Positions 11,346 through 20,235 are shown, counted from the stretch's first letter. The stretch: 64,000 nucleotides of DNA from Kofleriaceae bacterium (GCA_020633495.1 JACKDR010000011.1:197095-261094); one strand, 5' to 3'. Numbers and translations are program-made. The notes: generated by a model not told the origin, from the sequence alone.

Positions 11346-12257
11346 TCACCGCGGCGCGGCGTCCCGGCTCAGCGCGTCCGCCCGATCGCGCAGCGCCTCG
11401 AGGCGCGCCCGCAGCCGCGGCTCGAGCGCCGACAGCGAGGCCGACGCCTCGAAGCGTCGTCCCGGGGTCGCCAGCCGCAGGCTGACGGCGTCGTCGCCGG
11501 TCGCGCCGGGAGGCAGCCCGGCGGCGGCGACCGCGCGCGCCTCGGCGTACAACGCGTCGAGCTGCGCCGGCGTCGGGGTCAGCCGCGGCGCGCTGGTGTC
11601 GTCGCCGCGCCGCCGCCACACCAGGCCCTCGCTGCCGGTGATCGACACGACCTCGGTGTCGCCGGGGCCGGGGCCGGCGAAGCCGATCTCGATGGCGGCG
11701 GCGGCGGGCCGGCGCTCGGGGAACGTCGCCGGCGCCGCGGTCGCGATCGCGACGATCGTCTTCAGCTGCTGGAGCAGCCGGTAGTCCTCGACCACCGGCT
11801 CGACCTGATCGGAGTCGATCCAGATGCGCGCCGACGCGGCCGCGACCTCGACGTGCAAGAAGTCGCGATCGGAGTGCCGCGCCGGTGGCAGCCGGCCGTT
11901 CGCCGGCGGCACCGCTCGCGCGGCGGCGTAGATCGCGTCGAGGTCGGCGGCGGTGATCGTGAAGGGCACCGGCGCCTCGCTCACCAGGGCCCAGGTCTCG
12001 AGCAGGTCGCCGGCGATCCGGACGCGGAACGGCCGCTCCATGCCCGAGCCCGCGCCGTACTGCAGGCTGAGGGTGAAGTCGGCGGGGCGGTCGGCCGGCA
12101 GCGCCGGCGGGGACGCGGCGTCTCGGCCCTCCCCGGCCCGCTCGCGGTCGTGGTCACCGCGCGGCGCGGGCGGATCGGCGCCCCGACACGCGACGACCAG
12201 CAGCGCCAGCAGCGCCAGCGGCGCCGCGAGCATGATCCGGAGCCGGCGCGCGTCCAT
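11346..12257 (-). CDS. Predicted lipoprotein of unknown function
   Basis: 303 residues. MDARRLRIMLAAPLALLALL is followed by VVAC, a lipobox with Cys near residue 24, so the protein should be a lipid-anchored periplasmic or outer-membrane protein. Two similar halves are visible: each has a Y-x-G/E-x-G-like strand, then a statement of the type ITAADLDAIYAAARAV or TPAQLDALYAEARAV followed by a GLP or NGRLPP turn. This suggests an internal duplication. It is convergent with the kinase at 9416. No known family recognised. Confidence 0.7.
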   Translation of the reverse strand: MDARRLRIMLAAPLALLALLVVACRGADPPAPRGDHDRERAGEGRDAASPPALPADRPADFTLSLQYGAGSGMERPFRVRIAGDLLETWALVSEAPVPFTITAADLDAIYAAARAVPPANGRLPPARHSDRDFLHVEVAAASARIWIDSDQVEPVVEDYRLLQQLKTIVAIATAAPATFPERRPAAAAIEIGFAGPGPGDTEVVSITGSEGLVWRRRGDDTSAPRLTPTPAQLDALYAEARAVAAAGLPPGATGDDAVSLRLATPGRRFEASASLSALEPRLRARLEALRDRADALSRDAAPR

Positions 12258-12391
12258 CCCTTCGTCTACGCCGCCGGCGCGCGGCGGATCTGGACGCGCC
12301 CGACCCTGCCGCACGTTGCCGACTCCGCCTCGACGCCGCCATCGCGGGCGCGCGCCGCGTCGGGCCGCGTCGGGCCGCGCCGGCGCCGCGG

Positions 12392-13090
12392 TCAGGGCCA
12401 CTTCCGCCGCAGCGTCGCGTCGTCGTAGGTGAACGTCCACGAGCCGCCGGTCACGGCGTCGCGGATGACGTACGTGCCGGTGAACAGCTGGCGGCAGCCG
12501 GCGTTGGTCTCGCAATACGAGGGCGGCGTGAACTGCAGCGCCACCAGGGCGCCCGAGCGATGGGCCCAGTCCGCGGTGTAGGTGCCGCCCCACGGCGGGC
12601 TGAACGTCCACCGCGCCGGCACGTAGAGGTCCGCCGGGCACGCGGCGTCCTCGGTCTCGAGATCGGTGCCGGTGGTGGTGTGGCTGCGACGGCGGGTCGA
12701 CGCCAGGGCACCGACCAGCGCGTAGACGAGCTCGCCGGCGCCGACCGTGAGCAGCAGGGCCCCCAGCGGTCGCTTCTCGTCGTCGATCATGACGATGCCG
12801 CCGCTGGCGGCGGTGATCAGGCCCAGGCCCGCCCACAGCCCGGCCTTGGTGCTGGAACGAAACCGCTCCTGGTGCACCGTCGCGGTCGAGACGCCCCAGG
12901 TCTGGCTGCACCGCGGCCGCAGGCCGACCTCGAAGCCGGCGTCGGAGATCCCGCCGTACTCGAGCTCGAACTGCTCCTGGATCGCCGGCTCGCCGACCCG
13001 CTGCCGCGCGGTCGACGAGCTGGTCTCGTACCAGTACCCGGAGCAGGCCGCGGATACGACGCACCACAGGGCGACCAGGACGCGGAGCAT
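12392..13090 (-). CDS. Predicted lipoprotein with two hydrophobic helices
   Basis: 232 residues; MLRVLVALWCVVSAAC is a lipoprotein signal (Cys16). A hydrophobic hairpin near residues 80-125 (GLWAGLGLITAASGGIVMID, then LGALLLTVGAGELVYALVGA) is followed by a Cys-containing C-terminal beta-rich domain with GTYTADWAHRSG and a FTYDDATLRRKW end. This resembles lipoproteins common in Myxococcota whose function is unknown. It is transcribed from a TACGAT hexamer 6 nt upstream of its ATG. The neighbour at 11346 is co-oriented 134 nt downstream. Confidence 0.7.
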   Translation of the reverse strand: MLRVLVALWCVVSAACSGYWYETSSSTARQRVGEPAIQEQFELEYGGISDAGFEVGLRPRCSQTWGVSTATVHQERFRSSTKAGLWAGLGLITAASGGIVMIDDEKRPLGALLLTVGAGELVYALVGALASTRRRSHTTTGTDLETEDAACPADLYVPARWTFSPPWGGTYTADWAHRSGALVALQFTPPSYCETNAGCRQLFTGTYVIRDAVTGGSWTFTYDDATLRRKWP

Positions 13091-13096
13091 GCGACC

Positions 13097-13102
13097 ATCG
13101 TA
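13097..13102 (-). promoter_or_regulatory. -10-like hexamer TACGAT, leaderless start
   Basis: GG-TACGAT on the minus strand ends 6 nt before the ATG at 13090. Confidence 0.5.
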
Positions 13103-13150
13103 CCGCGACGGCGCGCCCGCACCGGCGACGACGCCGCCGATTCTTCGAGC

Positions 13151-14740
13151 TCACACGGTCGGACGGCGCCGGGCCGCGGTCTGGAGCTGGCCGTGGTTGG
13201 CGACCGTGACGTCGACGCCGGCGACGTGGACGACCATGCCGGCGAGCTCGGGCACGCCGCGCGCGTAGCTGACCACGACGGCGCCCAGCAGCGCGTCGTC
13301 GCCGGGCGCGTCGAGCCGCAGCAGGACCGCGCCGCCGCCGGCGAACGTCACCTCGGCGTCGCCGGCCCGCGGCCCCAGCCCGTCCGCGACCTCGGCGACG
13401 TCGCCGTGCGGGTACGCGAGCAGCGTGACCCGCTCGCCGACCGCGAGGACGACGACCTCGTCGGCCCACAGCGTCTCGGTGTGGACGCGGCCGCGGCGCC
13501 AGGCCGGGGGCGCCGGGTCCCGGGCCGGGCCCAGCGCCGCGGTCGTGATCGCCGCCAGCGGGGTCGAGGTCTCCTCGAACTCGTCGTCGGGCGCGACCTG
13601 GTACGCGATCGGCTCGATCGCGGCGAGGTGGTGGCCGCGCACGGTCGCCACGGGCGTCGCCGCCGCGGCGGTCGTCGGCCTCGGCAGCAGGATCCGCAGG
13701 TCGCCGTGCTTGGCGGCGCGGGCGCCGTCGCCGAACGTCACGATCGAGGTGGGGACCAGCACCTGGACGCCGGTGGCGACGACGTGGACGGCGCCGTCCG
13801 CCGCCGGGCGCAGGATCGGCACGACCGCGCCGTCGACGCCGACGCACGGCAGCTCGGCGCCGCGATCGCAGCCCTCGATGGTCAGGGGGCCGACGCCGGC
13901 CAGCTGCTGCTTGAGGCGCGCGCGCGCCCAGGTCGGGATGCGGCGGTCGCACAGCGCCAGCTCGCGGAGCCGGGGCATCGACGCCAGCGGCTCGAGGTCG
14001 CGCTCGTCGAGCGGGGCGTGGCGCAGCGCCAGCCGGGTCAGCGCCGTCAGCGCCGTCAGCGCCGTCAGGCCGGCGCCGCCGACGTGGTTCGTCGACAGGT
14101 CGAGCGCGTGCAGCGCCGCGAACCGGCCGAGCCCCGCGACGTCGTCGCCGGTGACCCGGGTCGCCGCCAGATCGAGGAAGCGCAACGTCGGCGCCAGGCC
14201 GGCGAGCCCGCGGCCGGTGACCCGGGTACCGCGCAGCGACAGCCGGTCGAGCCGGCAGCGCCGGAGCGCGGCCAGCTGCGCGTCGTCGATCGCCGCCGAC
14301 GACGCCGCCAGCACCTGCAGCGCGGCGTGCCCGGCCAGGCCCTCGAGGCCGTCGAGCGGCGCGTCGGTGGCGTCGAGGTGGCGCAGCGTCCGCGGCAGCG
14401 TGGCGAGGCCGGCGCCGCGCACCGCGGTCCCGGCCAGTGACAGCTCGGCGAGCTGATCGTGGTCGGCGAGCACGGCGATCCCGGCGTCCGTGATCGGGTT
14501 GCCCGAGAGGTCGAGCCGACGCAGCCGCGGCAGCAGGCGCAGGCGCCGCAGGTCGTCGTCGCCGAGGCCGCACCGGCTCATCCGCAGCGACGCGACGTCG
14601 GCGCCGAGCGCGCACAGCCGGACCCAGGCGCGATCGTCCAGGGTGGCGCCGGACAGATCGACGTCGATCTCGTCGCGGGCGAGGCCGACGTCGTCGCCGT
14701 GAAGGACGTGGGCCCGCCACGTCGGTCGCACTCCCTGCAT
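13151..14740 (-). CDS. Leucine-rich-repeat protein
   Basis: 529 residues from ATG 14740. Residues about 50-270 are cysteine-containing/RI-like LRRs of about 20-24 residues with the LRRLDLSGNPITDAG pattern. One loop carries an ALTALTALTAL run encoded by four near-perfect 9-nt units at about 14038-14070. The C-terminal half (from about residue 280) is a beta-rich, Val/Asp-rich domain with several G-V-D/A-V turns and no recognised family. No signal peptide, so it is likely cytoplasmic; the LRR part should bind a protein partner. The start follows TACAAT by 5 nt. Confidence 0.8.
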   Translation of the reverse strand: MQGVRPTWRAHVLHGDDVGLARDEIDVDLSGATLDDRAWVRLCALGADVASLRMSRCGLGDDDLRRLRLLPRLRRLDLSGNPITDAGIAVLADHDQLAELSLAGTAVRGAGLATLPRTLRHLDATDAPLDGLEGLAGHAALQVLAASSAAIDDAQLAALRRCRLDRLSLRGTRVTGRGLAGLAPTLRFLDLAATRVTGDDVAGLGRFAALHALDLSTNHVGGAGLTALTALTALTRLALRHAPLDERDLEPLASMPRLRELALCDRRIPTWARARLKQQLAGVGPLTIEGCDRGAELPCVGVDGAVVPILRPAADGAVHVVATGVQVLVPTSIVTFGDGARAAKHGDLRILLPRPTTAAAATPVATVRGHHLAAIEPIAYQVAPDDEFEETSTPLAAITTAALGPARDPAPPAWRRGRVHTETLWADEVVVLAVGERVTLLAYPHGDVAEVADGLGPRAGDAEVTFAGGGAVLLRLDAPGDDALLGAVVVSYARGVPELAGMVVHVAGVDVTVANHGQLQTAARRRPTV

Positions 14741-14745
14741 GCCCC

Positions 14746-14751
14746 ATTGTA
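14746..14751 (-). promoter_or_regulatory. -10-like hexamer TACAAT, leaderless start
   Basis: Best -10 match of the set; it ends 5 nt before the ATG at 14740 on the minus strand. Confidence 0.5.
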
Positions 14752-14855
14752 GGTCGACGGCGCCGCCCGATGAGCCGCGTCCAGGGCCCGACCGGCGTTG
14801 CCGGGCTGGCCCTCGCGTGCCACCATGCGCCCCCAAATCGTGGAGATCTGCTGAC

Positions 14856-16232
14856 ATGAAGAAGCGCGTCGCGATCGTCGGAGCCGGCCTGTGCGGCTCT
14901 CTGCTGGCCACGCTCCTGCGCGACGACTTCCAGGTCACGGTCGTCGAGCAGAGCCGCAAGAAGCGCCCGCTGTTCGACGACGTCGACTGCGACACCGGCG
15001 AGCTCAACACGTCGATCAACCGCGCCCAGGGCCTCGGCGGCACGACCAACTACTGGCACAACGCGCTGATCGAGCTCGACGACCACGACCTCGACAAGGC
15101 CGGCATCGAGCCGCGCGGCTTCGCGCCGTACTACCAGCAGGCCTGGAAGTTCTTCCTGTCCGAGCGCGAGCTCGCCGACTGCAACCGCGCCTGGGACGCC
15201 AACCGCGCCGCGATCGAGCACGGCACCTCGACGGTCGCCCACATGGTGCTGCCGCAGGCCCGCCACAACGTGTGGAACCTCGCCAACAAGCGCCACCCGG
15301 GCGCCGACATCGACGTCGTCTACGGCCACGTCGACCGCATCGTCCCCGCCGCCGACGGCGCCGGCGGCCACGTCGAGGTCCGCGGTCGCGACGGCGTCAC
15401 CCGCGTCGAGGCCGACTACTTCCTGATCTGCGGCGGCGGCCTGGGCACGCCGGTGGTGCTGGCGCGGTCGCTCGGCCAGGACGACGCGTTCTGCGCCGGC
15501 TACCACGACCACCCGATGGCGTACGTCGCCAAGGTCAAGATCCGCCCCGACAGCAAGCTCAAGCAGGTGTCGTGCACCGCGACGATGTCGGCGGAGGTCC
15601 GCGCCGGCATCATCTACGACACCGCGGATCTCAAGACCGTCGTCTACCTGCGGCCGGCGATCGACATGCGCCTGGGCTCGATCAGCGGCCCGGCGCGCTA
15701 CATCCTGTCCGATCTCCGCAACGACCCGTTCTCGCCCAAGAAGATCCTGCAGCTGCTCGGCAACCTCGAGGCGGTCCGCGAGGCGATCCTCTTCAAGACC
15801 CGCGCCGGGTTCCGCGGCGACTACTACTCGGTGCTGATCCTCGGCGAGCAGACCCCGCTGCCGACCCGCGGCGTCCAGCTCCGCAAGGGCAAGCGGCCGA
15901 CCCTCAACTGGCACGTCACGCCCGAGGAGCTGGCGTCGTACGAGCAGAGCGTCGACAAGTTCTTCGCCGAGTTCGCCGACGACATCCTCGAGCGCAAGGT
16001 CCTGCCGACGCCGAGCTGGGACTTCCGCAACGCCGCCCACCACTCGGGCACCGCCCACCAGTTCGTCGCCAGGCCGGGCGACACCAGCCTCGACTTCTTC
16101 GCGGTCAAGGACCTGCCCGGCGCCTACGTCTGCGACGGCTCGATCCTGCGCGCCGCGGGCATCGCCAACAGCGGCCTGACCCTGGTCGCGCTCGGCTACC
16201 GGCTCGCCGAGCTGATGCGCGCGATGGCCTGA
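14856..16232 (+). CDS. GMC-type FAD-dependent oxidoreductase
   Basis: 458 residues. VAIVGAGLCGSLLATLL at residues 5-21 is the FAD-binding GxGxxG Rossmann motif. QGLGGTTNYWHNALIELD near residue 60 is the GMC substrate/FAD loop. GGGLGTPVVLARSLG near residue 193 and the C-terminal HHSGTAHQF and DGSILRAAGIANSGLTLVAL segments are also GMC-typical; the His residues there are the probable active-site base. The protein should oxidise an alcohol or sugar-like substrate, not identified. GGAGA about 11 nt upstream serves as a weak ribosome site. recQ starts 3 nt after its stop, so the two are co-transcribed. Confidence 0.8.
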   Translation: MKKRVAIVGAGLCGSLLATLLRDDFQVTVVEQSRKKRPLFDDVDCDTGELNTSINRAQGLGGTTNYWHNALIELDDHDLDKAGIEPRGFAPYYQQAWKFFLSERELADCNRAWDANRAAIEHGTSTVAHMVLPQARHNVWNLANKRHPGADIDVVYGHVDRIVPAADGAGGHVEVRGRDGVTRVEADYFLICGGGLGTPVVLARSLGQDDAFCAGYHDHPMAYVAKVKIRPDSKLKQVSCTATMSAEVRAGIIYDTADLKTVVYLRPAIDMRLGSISGPARYILSDLRNDPFSPKKILQLLGNLEAVREAILFKTRAGFRGDYYSVLILGEQTPLPTRGVQLRKGKRPTLNWHVTPEELASYEQSVDKFFAEFADDILERKVLPTPSWDFRNAAHHSGTAHQFVARPGDTSLDFFAVKDLPGAYVCDGSILRAAGIANSGLTLVALGYRLAELMRAMA

Positions 16233-16235
16233 ACG

Positions 16236-18155
16236 GTGCCGTCGCCGTCCCCATCCCCGCTCGAGGTCCTGCGGGATCGCTTCGGCTTCACCGCGCTGCG
16301 GCCCGGCCAGCAGGCGGTGATCGACGCGCTGCTCGGGCCGGGCGCGGCGCTCGCGGTGTTTCCCACCGGCGCCGGCAAGTCGCTGTGCTACCAGCTGCCG
16401 GCGCTGATGCTCGACGGCGTCACGCTGGTGGTGTCGCCGCTGATCGCGCTGATGAAGGATCAGATCGACTTCCTGCGCGACCGCGGCATCGCGGCGGCGC
16501 GGCTCGACTCGTCGCTGACCGCCGCCGAGGTCCGCGCCGTGTCCGACGACCTGCGCCGCGGCGCCCTCGACCTGCTCTACGTCGCGCCCGAGCGGTTCAA
16601 CAACGAGCGCTTCCTCGAGACCCTGCGCGCGACCCGGATCGCGCTGTTCGCGGTCGACGAGGCCCACTGCATCTCCGAGTGGGGCCACAACTTCCGCCCC
16701 GACTACCTCAAGCTCGCCGGCCTGCGCGCCCGCATCGGCGCGCCCCGGGTCCTGGCCCTGACCGCGACCGCGACCCCGGCGGTGGTGGCCGACATCTGTC
16801 GCGCCTTCGACATCCCCGCCGCGGCCGCGATCGTCACCGGGTTCTACCGCCCCAACCTGCGCCTGGTGACCACGCCGGTGGCCGCCGACGACCGCGACGC
16901 GCGGCTGCGCGAGCGCCTGGCGACGCCGGCCGGGCCGACGATCGTCTACGTCACGCTGCAGCGCACCGCCGAGCGCGTCGCCGCGGACCTGGCCCGCGCC
17001 GGCCACGACGCCCACGCCTACCACGCCGGCATGGAGCCGGCAGAGCGGGCGCGGGTCCAGGACGCCTGGATGGCGTCGAGCCGCGGCATCGTGGTCGCGA
17101 CGATCGCGTTCGGCATGGGCATCGACAAGGCCGACGTCCGCACCGTCATCCACTACAACCTGCCCAAGAGCCTGGAGAGCTACAGCCAGGAGATCGGGCG
17201 CGCCGGCCGCGACGGCGCGCCGTCGACCGTCGAGCTGTTCGCCTGCCCCGACGACGTCGCCGGGCTGCAGAGCTTCGCGTACGGCGACACCCCGACCCGC
17301 GCCAGCCTGCGCGGCCTGCTCGACGAGCTGTTCGGCCTGGGGCCGGCGTTCGACGTCAGCTACCCGGACCTGTCGACGCGCCACGATCTGCGCGTCCTGG
17401 TCCTGCGCACCGCGCTGACCTACCTCGAGCTCGACGGCGTCCTCGCCCAGGGCACCCCGTTCTACGCGGCGTACAAGCTGCGCCCGATCGTGCCGTTCGA
17501 CGACCTCGCGGCGCGCTTCGACGGCGAGCGCCGCGGCTTCGTCGAGCGGCTGCTCGGCCAGGCCAAGAAGGGCCGCCTGCTCTACGCGATCGACCCCGCC
17601 GCCGCCGCCGCCGCGATCGGCGAGCCGCGCGACCGCGTCCTGGCCGCGCTGACCTACTTCGAGGAGCAGGGCCTGGTCACGCTGGAGCCCAGCGACGTCC
17701 GCCAGCCGTACCGCCGCCTGCGCGATCACGACGACGTCGACGCGCTCGCCGACGACCTGGTCGCGCGCTTCGAGCGCCGCGAGCGCAGCGAGGTCGCGCG
17801 CCTCGACGACGTCCTCGCGCTGGCGACCCACGCCGGCTGCCAGACCAACGCGCTGGTCGGCCACTTCGGCGAGCGCCGCGATCAGCCGTGCGGGCATTGC
17901 AGCTACTGCGCCACCGGCGTCGCCGCGGTGCTGCCGCCGGCGGCGCCGACGCCGGCGCTCCCCGCGCTGGTCCCCGACGGGCTCGCCGCGCTGCGCGCCC
18001 AGCACCCGGGCGCGCTCGGCGATCCGCGCCAGGCGGCGCGCTTCCTGTGCGGGCTGTCGAGCCCCGCGGTCGGCCGCGCCCGCCTCGGCCGCCACCCCTG
18101 GTTCGGCCTGCTCGCCGGCCATCCCTTCGCCGACGTCCTGGCGTTCCTGGCCTGA
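16236..18155 (+). CDS. recQ: ATP-dependent DNA helicase RecQ
   Basis: 639 residues from GTG 16236. A 3'-5' SF2 helicase for replication-fork and recombination repair. Visible parts: FPTGAGKSLCYQ (Walker A, Lys48), VDEAHCISEWGHNFRPDY (DEAH box plus RecQ aromatic loop), SATATP-type motif III, QEIGRAGRDG motif VI, and a RecQ-C zinc site C-x16-C-x2-C-x2-C near residues 535-560 (GCQTNALVGHF then CGHCSYC). An HRDC-like helical tail appears truncated. Full motif set, so probably active. Translation is likely coupled to the GMC gene. Confidence 0.93.
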   Translation: MPSPSPSPLEVLRDRFGFTALRPGQQAVIDALLGPGAALAVFPTGAGKSLCYQLPALMLDGVTLVVSPLIALMKDQIDFLRDRGIAAARLDSSLTAAEVRAVSDDLRRGALDLLYVAPERFNNERFLETLRATRIALFAVDEAHCISEWGHNFRPDYLKLAGLRARIGAPRVLALTATATPAVVADICRAFDIPAAAAIVTGFYRPNLRLVTTPVAADDRDARLRERLATPAGPTIVYVTLQRTAERVAADLARAGHDAHAYHAGMEPAERARVQDAWMASSRGIVVATIAFGMGIDKADVRTVIHYNLPKSLESYSQEIGRAGRDGAPSTVELFACPDDVAGLQSFAYGDTPTRASLRGLLDELFGLGPAFDVSYPDLSTRHDLRVLVLRTALTYLELDGVLAQGTPFYAAYKLRPIVPFDDLAARFDGERRGFVERLLGQAKKGRLLYAIDPAAAAAAIGEPRDRVLAALTYFEEQGLVTLEPSDVRQPYRRLRDHDDVDALADDLVARFERRERSEVARLDDVLALATHAGCQTNALVGHFGERRDQPCGHCSYCATGVAAVLPPAAPTPALPALVPDGLAALRAQHPGALGDPRQAARFLCGLSSPAVGRARLGRHPWFGLLAGHPFADVLAFLA

Positions 18156-18182
18156 GCGGCGCGTCGGCGCCGCCGGCGCGGC

Positions 18183-18602
18183 TCAGCCCGACGCGGTCGC
18201 CTGGCCGACCAGCTCGCTGATCTCGAAGAGGTGACCGTCGGGGTCGCGGAAGAACGCGCGGATCTCGTGGCCGTGGTCGACGGGGTCGGTGAGGAACTCG
18301 GCGCCCAGCGCGGTCAGCTCGGCGTGGGTGGCGCGGCAGTCGGCGACCCGGAAGATCGTCGAGCGCGCGGTGACGTCGGGCGCCGCCGGCGCCGCCAGGG
18401 TCACGGTCGGCTTGTCCGCGGTCGGCGCGCCGCCGGTGACCAGCAGCAACCAGGTGCCGTTCCAGTCGAGCACGACGCTGGTGCCGCCGTACTCGCCGTA
18501 GAGCGCGCAGCCGAGGACGTCGAGGTACCAGCGCTTGCTGCGTGCGAGGTCGGCGACGATGATCATGTGGGTGATGGCGGACGCGCGGCTGGCCAGCGAC
18601 AT
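18183..18602 (-). CDS. VOC (glyoxalase/bleomycin-resistance-like) protein
   Basis: 139 residues, ATG 18602 with GGAG 4 nt upstream. ITHMIIVADLARSKRWYLDV opens the first beta-alpha-beta-beta-beta half, and the C-terminal FFRDPDGHLFEISELV is the highly conserved end where Glu (ISE) would be a metal ligand. A single VOC domain of this length is usual for metal-dependent isomerases, dioxygenases or resistance proteins. No partner gene indicates a substrate; recQ is convergent. Confidence 0.85.
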   Translation of the reverse strand: MSLASRASAITHMIIVADLARSKRWYLDVLGCALYGEYGGTSVVLDWNGTWLLLVTGGAPTADKPTVTLAAPAAPDVTARSTIFRVADCRATHAELTALGAEFLTDPVDHGHEIRAFFRDPDGHLFEISELVGQATASG

Positions 18603-18680
18603 GGTGCTCCGTTCCGGGCCCGGGACCGGCCCCACTCGCTCGTACCACGGTGGCGCGACCACCGGCGCGTGGTCGCGTGA

Positions 18681-18686
18681 TAGCGT
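18681..18686 (+). promoter_or_regulatory. -10-like hexamer TAGCGT, leaderless start
   Basis: Ends 6 nt before the ATG at 18693. Confidence 0.45.
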
Positions 18687-18692
18687 CGCGCC

Positions 18693-19475
18693 ATGGCAGG
18701 CAAACCTCACCTCTACGAGCTGCTCGCGGTCGAGCAGGAGAAGAAGGCCAACGCCGAGCGAGCGCGGGCCCAGACCCTCGAGGGCTTCCGGCAGAACCAG
18801 GCCCACTTCCAGGGGCTGCGGCGCACGTTCAAGCCGTTCGCCGTCGACGAGGCCAAGGGTGAGGTCGCGGGCGAGCGCCTCGAGGCCGAGACCCAGCTGG
18901 CGCGCACGGTCGCCGAGGAGCTGGACAAGACCCTGGCGCTCACCGCCGACGCCTTCGACGTCAGCTACCTGATCGACGAGGGCAACACGGTGGCGCGCGC
19001 CGACCTCGTCGTCGGCGGCAAGGTCATCGCCGAGCAGCTGCCGGCGACGTTCCTCCTGCAGCTCGAGAAGCGCCTGCGCGAGGTCCGGCTGCTGTTCAAG
19101 GACATCCCGACGTTCGATCCGGTGCGCAACTGGGTGCCCGACGCCACCGCCGACAAGCCCAACGTACTGCGCGCCGATCCGGTGGTGACGGTCCGCAAGC
19201 AGCGGACCCGCAAGTACAACGTCATGTACGAGGCGACCAAGGAGCACCCGGCGCAGATCGACATCGTCGAGATCGACGAGCCGGTCGGCGAGATCCGCGC
19301 CTACGACTGGACCGGGATGATCTCGCCCGGCAAGAAGGCGGCGCTGCTGCTGCGCACCGACGAGCTGATCGAGGCGGTCAAGACCGCGCGCGCCCGCGCC
19401 AACTCGGTCCAGGTCGACCCCGACAAGAAGATCGCCAAGCGCATCTTCGACCACCTGATGGAGCCGCTGGGCTAG
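18693..19475 (+). CDS. Conserved protein of unknown function (DUF7873-like)
   Basis: 260 residues; soluble, Lys/Glu-rich, starting MAGKPHLYELLAVEQEKKAN. The first 60 residues are helical (likely coiled coil), followed by FDVSYLIDEGNTVARADLVV and a central WVPDATADKPNVLRADP segment, then YEATKEHPAQIDIV and a helical C-terminus. I recall proteins of this type as DUF7873, but this was not searched. The lysine-rich composition differs from the Ala/Arg/Asp bias of its neighbours, suggesting either strong constraint or older transfer. Function unknown. Confidence 0.7.
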   Translation: MAGKPHLYELLAVEQEKKANAERARAQTLEGFRQNQAHFQGLRRTFKPFAVDEAKGEVAGERLEAETQLARTVAEELDKTLALTADAFDVSYLIDEGNTVARADLVVGGKVIAEQLPATFLLQLEKRLREVRLLFKDIPTFDPVRNWVPDATADKPNVLRADPVVTVRKQRTRKYNVMYEATKEHPAQIDIVEIDEPVGEIRAYDWTGMISPGKKAALLLRTDELIEAVKTARARANSVQVDPDKKIAKRIFDHLMEPLG

Positions 19476-19631
19476 ACTCGACGCTTGGGTGAAGGCTCAA
19501 GCTCAGGATCCGGTTCAGCCAGGCGCGGTGGCGTGATTCGCCATCGACGCCGTCAGGATCAGGTTCGTGCCCATAGGCTCACCAGGGGTCTGGCGCAGCG
19601 AGTCGTTCTTATTCGGGGTTGGCGCGGAAAC

Positions 19632-19657
19632 AGGGGTTCGAATCCCCTCGGCCTCCT
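19632..19657 (+). other. tRNA 3'-end fragment (T-arm plus acceptor strand)
   Basis: AGGGG-TTCGAAT-CCCCT is a perfect 5-bp T-arm with consensus loop, followed by CGGCCTCC, the 3' acceptor strand as in tRNA-Ser. No matching 5' acceptor GGAGGCC lies at the required distance upstream. It is a detached 3' end, as left at tRNA-type integration sites. The bases after it (GGCCTCCTAAGCC) also resemble a tRNA-Arg(CCT) anticodon arm out of context. Confidence 0.4.
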
Positions 19658-19736
19658 AAGCCGTCGTCCAGGGGCAGGGCACCGCGATCAAACAGCCCCA
19701 CGGTTCCACGACTCTCCAGGCGCCGCACGAGACCCC

Positions 19737-19807
19737 GTCGCGGTCGTCCAGTAGCAGGACCCCGGCCTCCGAAACCGGTGACGCAGGTGCGATTCCTGTC
19801 CGCGACT
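19737..19807 (+). tRNA. Probable tRNA-Arg (anticodon CCG)
   Basis: Acceptor GTCGCGG/CCGCGAC pairs perfectly over 7 bp. D-stem GTCC/GGAC is 4 bp with loop AGTAGCA. Anticodon stem CCGG/CCGG surrounds loop CTCCGAA with U33 and anticodon CCG at 19769-19771 (one C-A mismatch at the loop base). T-stem GCAGG/CCTGT has loop TGCGATT. Length 71 nt, CCA not encoded. The D-loop lacks a normal GG pair and the T-loop second base is G, so it may be weak or decayed. The terminator 4 nt downstream supports expression. Confidence 0.55.
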
Positions 19808-19810
19808 GGG

Positions 19811-19844
19811 CACGCTCGGATGAGGCCGAGCGTGTCCGACTTTT
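19811..19844 (+). terminator. Rho-independent terminator after the tRNA
   Basis: Stem CACGCTCGG (19811-19819), loop ATGAGG, stem CCGAGCGTG (19826-19834), 9 bp perfect, then TCCGACTTTT. One of very few intrinsic terminators with a T-run in this window. Confidence 0.7.
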
Positions 19845-19875
19845 CGGCGACGCGCGGGGGCGTCTTCGCGACCGC

Positions 19876-20235
19876 TCAGGTCGCGACCAGGCCGAGGTCG
19901 GCGAGCGACGCGACGCCGGTGCCGGTCGACCAGCGGTCGGTGGTGGTGACGACCACGCGCGGCTCGTCGTCACGCCAGTCGAGGAACAGCCAGGCGAACT
20001 CGTGGTCGGGCGCGCTGGCGGCGCTGACCGCGGCGACCGGGACGACCTCGCCGGCGTCCCAGTCCTCGAGGTAGTCCTCGTAGCCGTCCTGGAGCTCCGC
20101 CCACAGCGCCTCCGGATCGGCGAACCGGAAGCGGAAGGTCGCCGGGACGTGGGCGAACAGCGAGCCGTCGAGGGCGGCCTCGACGGTCTTGCCGAGGTAG
20201 GGCGCGACGAGCGTGCGGGAGCGCGGGATGGACAT
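19876..20235 (-). CDS. Small acidic hypothetical protein
   Basis: 119 residues from ATG 20235: MSIPRSRTLVAPYLGKTVEA. Acidic centre (YEDYLEDWDAGEVVPVA) and a W-L-F-L-D-W-R-D-D-E-P-R-VVV-T-TTD beta-hairpin-like stretch, then TGVASLADLGL. The composition and the W-x-FLDWR pattern recall small SMI1/SUKH-like or DUF-type soluble proteins, but I cannot assign a family. It stands alone next to the TetR gene (20295), same strand. Confidence 0.55.
   Translation of the reverse strand: MSIPRSRTLVAPYLGKTVEAALDGSLFAHVPATFRFRFADPEALWAELQDGYEDYLEDWDAGEVVPVAAVSAASAPDHEFAWLFLDWRDDEPRVVVTTTDRWSTGTGVASLADLGLVAT

Noticed and set aside
11346..18122. A continuous minus-strand reading frame of about 2258 codons across recQ, the GMC gene and the LRR gene
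   Set aside because: Only its last 303 codons match a real gene. The rest is antisense to recognised genes and is Arg/Ala/Gly/Gln low-complexity, as expected from GC-rich codon bias.
19632..19807. tmRNA or a permuted (3' half first) tRNA
   Set aside because: No peptide-tag reading frame or AT-rich core of a tmRNA is present, and permuted tRNAs are not known in bacteria; detached fragments explain the arms better.
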